In this document: positions 60,996-64,000 of the stretch, in pieces
Position numbering within the stretch: position 1 is the first letter of the stretch
How the letters are laid out: the number at the start of each line of letters is the position of its first letter
Assembly: GCA_900239685.1 (NCBI GenBank)
Contig: OENT01000055.1
Coordinates: 186,001 to 250,000, forward strand
Direction of reading: 5' to 3'
DNA length: 64,000 nt
From: Rotaria macrura
Taxonomy: Eukaryota > Rotifera > Eurotatoria > Philodinida > Philodinidae
Notes under the pieces: generated by a model
The model's input: the letters and a program-made list of their open reading frames with translations, nothing else
Told to the model about the DNA's origin: nothing
The model's database searches: none
Made by a program: the position numbers and the translations under genes

Positions 60996-62491
60996 CTAAA
61001 ATCTAAATTTCAGTAGTAATTTCTTGTTTTTTGTTTTAATCATCTATTATATACTTGAACATCATCACTGACATGATTCTGAGTAACTGAGATGGTCAAT
61101 GATGATCTCATTAGTAGAAATATCTTTTCTAACATAATACCTCACTACTGCAGTAAATTAAATGTCCGAAAACAGAAATATCTCTTTGACTTTTTGATGA
61201 ATATTAAAAGCAATTCTACTTCGTGTAGTTTTACAAAATGCCGAATTATAACAATAGAATTTTCATGATAAAGATACTATTAATGTGTTAAACATGAATC
61301 CATTGCTACTGTGTTCCTATTCCGATTCCTCATAGTTTCAACTTTTGTATCATTCTTGTTCTCCTGATAAAGAAAATTTTTCAGTGAGACGAATTTATAC
61401 ATTCAAAATGTCAACTTCTCTAGTGCATAAAAATGCATGAGGAGCTAACCTTTTATTCATATCTGATGATAACAGTTGATGAAGATCAACAAATTAAAAT
61501 TTCAACAAATCGAACTTGGCCTGCAAAACATGGAATGTATTATTACGGAAAATATCGAAACGTTCGATGAAATACATACACTAGCAAGTGTATAGCGATT
61601 AACAAACAGTGCCACATATAATTGAGTGTATATGAAACTTCAACGTATTATGTCAATCTCGATATTCATCAATACCTTACAAGATTCTTATTTTATCATT
61701 CCTACTTTCAACACTTGATATTCCAGCGTTTTCTTCACATTACGAGGTGATATTTTACGCGAGTTTTACACGAAAACAAACGATATAGCGAAGTAATGAA
61801 TAAAATGTGTTGTTTCTAGTTCTGCCGGTATAGAAATTATTGCGTCGGTTATGAACGTCCGAATTCGAAGAAGAGAAAAACTTTTAGTGTCAGTGAGTGG
61901 GAACATGATACATTTTTTTATTATGACAGAAATAGATGACATTTCTCTACAGATATGCACACCACGATCTGATCTTCCTCATACTTTCATTAGGAATTTA
62001 TTTACCGAACTCTATTTTTATTCATCTAACCGTTAATTAGTTTGCTGCTTCAAAAAATACGTTTTTCTTCATATCAGTTTTATCCAATCAATGATTATCA
62101 CCTATTGTGTGCACATTCACTTTTCTATTCTTTAAATTATTGATTGTAAAGAAGAAAAACACTGAAATTAATTCGTTAGAACAAGCCTATTCATAGTTTG
62201 TACTAAATTATTTGAAATATATGATTCGTTTTGTTTCTAATGTCCTATAAAAACAAAAATTGTAATCATCGCTTAAAAAATGGAGATTGAATGTATGCTG
62301 CTTGACCGTTGCGCTCTCTCTCTCTCTCTCTCCTTTGTTTTCATTTCCAGTTGACGTTCTCTGTCATCTGTTTAATGTTTGTATAAGCCATTTGGTCAGT
62401 CAACATGTAATTAATGGTATTGTTGACAGTCGTTGACACGCATGCAGAGAATACGAAGAAAAAACTATAAGTAAAAGAATATCATTTTACC
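60996..62491. other. Intergenic, weak coding hints only
   Basis: About 1.5 kb between the minus-strand exons and the plus-strand TSP1/Ig gene. Short open stretches near 61270-61360 on the minus strand could be further exons of the unknown gene, but the phases do not agree. A CT microsatellite lies at 62314-62332. The promoter of the TSP1/Ig gene should be in the right-hand part. Confidence 0.4.
62314..62332. repeat. (CT)n microsatellite
   Basis: Nine CT units about 160 bp upstream of the TSP1/Ig start codon. Confidence 0.9.
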
Positions 62492-64000
62492 ATGAATCGC
62501 TACTTACTATTCGGTCTTGTACTGATTTGGATGAAAAATGTTGATTGTATATCAACGAAATATCGTCGATGGTGTTCGCCGTGGAAATTTTGTACATTTA
62601 CAGCATGGAAATCTTGGGAGTCATGTGATAAAACATGCGGTGGTGGCATACGTTTACGTTATCGACAGATGTGTTCATTGCCTATCGTTGATTTTACTCA
62701 ACATGTTGCCATGTGTCATAAAACATTAAATGATTTGATTCAGTATGAAAATTGTTCACAGATTTGTTCAAATTATGGAACATGGTCGAATGAAACAAAT
62801 CAATGTATATGTAATGATAAAAGTATTGTTGATTCATGTTGCATGACTGGTGAGATGTTTTGTTGCATTTATTTTGGAATACAAGTCATGCGACGGGTTT
62901 TGTTTCCTTACAGATCGAGGTCGATGGTCTGAATGGTCATCCTGGTCAAGATGTATAGCAGGATGTGGAACATATGGAGTACGTAATAGAACAAGAATAT
63001 GTTTATGGAAACATGATCTTATACGACGAGATATTAAAAATATCAATTGTATTGGAGATCGAGTGCAATATGAAAGTTGTTTGAAAGATTGCCACGAGCC
63101 TGGTTGGGAAAGCTATTTTTTGATTTCTTTCGTTTTTTTCTTGTCTTGCTCATAGAAGCGTTTGTTTTTAGAATATGATGAAGAATTTTTTGAAAAAATG
63201 CCAAATAATTCAACTACAATGATTGGTAAACACGCACAATTTGTATGCAAACAAAAATCTGGCAGTATCAAATGGTAATATATGACAGATGCATTTTAAT
63301 CGTCGTTCGACGGAGTTGGATTTTTTCAAAATATTTATTAGTACTAACATAGTTTCAGCTGAATATTTTGTGTATTCTCAATAGAAGTTTTTGTCTAGTA
63401 AACAGTTCTTATGTTTACAGCATGTTATCTAGTATCTAGCGATTATCATTGTATGAATCAATACTGTTTTATGAGCCTTATGTTTTTCTTTCATAGGCTA
63501 ATTAACGATCAAGATGTATCTATATTATTAATTCAAAATTCTGCAATAAAAGTTGTATCGAATGGTACAACATTATTTATTTATCCAATAACAAATTATT
63601 TTTCGTCTCAAACTCGTATAACATGTCAAATAAATCTCATAAATGGTGAGCGTATTAATAGACATGCTTGGATGATGATTGATAACAATGAAAACGATGT
63701 TGAAAATTCTAACGATAATCTATGCACACTGATAAAGCCTTTAGAATCAATTTATTATGTTCGTTTAGCTTCAAGCTTTTCTATTCAATGTCAAGCTAAG
63801 ACATTGAATGCAACAGTTCTATGGTATAAAAATGATGTCTTAATTCATGGTAATGAACAAGATAATATACAGATATTAATTGATTATATGTTATTTATAA
63901 ATACGATTGATTCAAGTCATAATGCAAGCTTTTCTTGTACGATACAAACAACATCGAAGTGTAAACAAACATCCTATTGGAAATTAATTGTCTTTGAAAA
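62492..64000 (+). CDS. TSP1 and Ig-domain secreted or surface protein, 5' part
   Basis: Four exons: 62492-62849, 62914-63102, 63172-63274 and 63497 to the window edge, 384 residues so far with consistent phases. A signal peptide covers residues 1-19 (MNRYLLFGLVLIWMKNVDC). The first thrombospondin type-1 repeat shows AWKSWESCDKTCGGGIRLRY with its cysteines. The second, starting at exon 2, shows GRWSEWSSWSRCIAGCGTYG. Two immunoglobulin-like domains follow. The first has Cys in QFVCKQ, Trp in IKWLIND and Cys in RITCQI; the second has SIQCQA, VLWYKND and FSCTIQ. The order TSP1-TSP1-Ig-Ig occurs in animal extracellular proteins such as ADAMTS-like, papilin or hemicentin relatives. There is no protease domain before the TSP1 repeats. 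The WxxW and CxxxCGxG motifs suggest C-mannosylation and O-fucosylation. Whether a membrane anchor follows cannot be seen, because the reading frame runs off the right edge. Confidence 0.88.

Overview
This is eukaryotic, animal-like nuclear DNA. It is strongly AT-rich, and its genes are cut by many introns of about 50-60 nt with GT...AG ends, next to a few introns of 1-3 kb. The proteins are metazoan: a TM9SF nonaspanin, a class A GPCR, an Atonal-type bHLH factor, a centrosomin/CDK5RAP2-type centrosome protein, a PARL-type mitochondrial rhomboid, a CCDC43 homologue and a TSP1/Ig extracellular protein. Composition, tiny introns, CGT/CGA-rich arginine codons and short compact genes fit a bdelloid rotifer best. 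That is an inference from style; no marker gene here proves it.

Layout. 551-1675 (-): 5' part of a TM9SF gene that runs off, or is cut at, the left edge. 1.7-13 kb: no host gene recognised, but the densest transposon area, with a mariner element (3672-4967), a small fold-back (6901-7105), a hAT-like element (7403-8090) and a second hAT-like element (8123-10042) that carries a third nested inside it (8292-8808). 13020-14330 (-): intronless GPCR. 18636-19037 (+): Atonal-like bHLH. 19388-45905 (-): one giant coiled-coil gene with an N-terminal CM1 motif. I could follow 66 exons with unbroken phase, giving about 2,184 codons; a candidate extra 5' exon lies at 48723-48896. Its large introns hold a hAT-like element (31172-31853), an 87-bp near-perfect hairpin (21334-21420) and a C-rich repeat block (24.7-24.9 kb). 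52015-53094 (-): secreted protein of unknown function. 53458-55784 (-): PARL-type rhomboid. 57034-57638: fold-back element. 57896-59080 (-): CCDC43 homologue. 60635-60995 (-): possible terminal exons of an unknown gene. 62492-64000 (+): TSP1-TSP1-Ig-Ig secreted or surface protein, cut by the right edge.

The genes are unrelated neighbours, as usual in animals; nothing suggests an operon or a shared pathway. The most unusual material is the mobile DNA. Several elements have different terminal sequences, but in each the inverted arms are built from degenerate copies of a short motif, and three of them have perfect 8-bp target-site duplications. The second point of interest is the exon structure of the centrosomin-like gene: 44 consecutive exons all begin and end in phase 0.

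All exon boundaries were assigned by eye from frame, splice-site sequence and family similarity. They may be off by a few bases in places, and no database search was possible.
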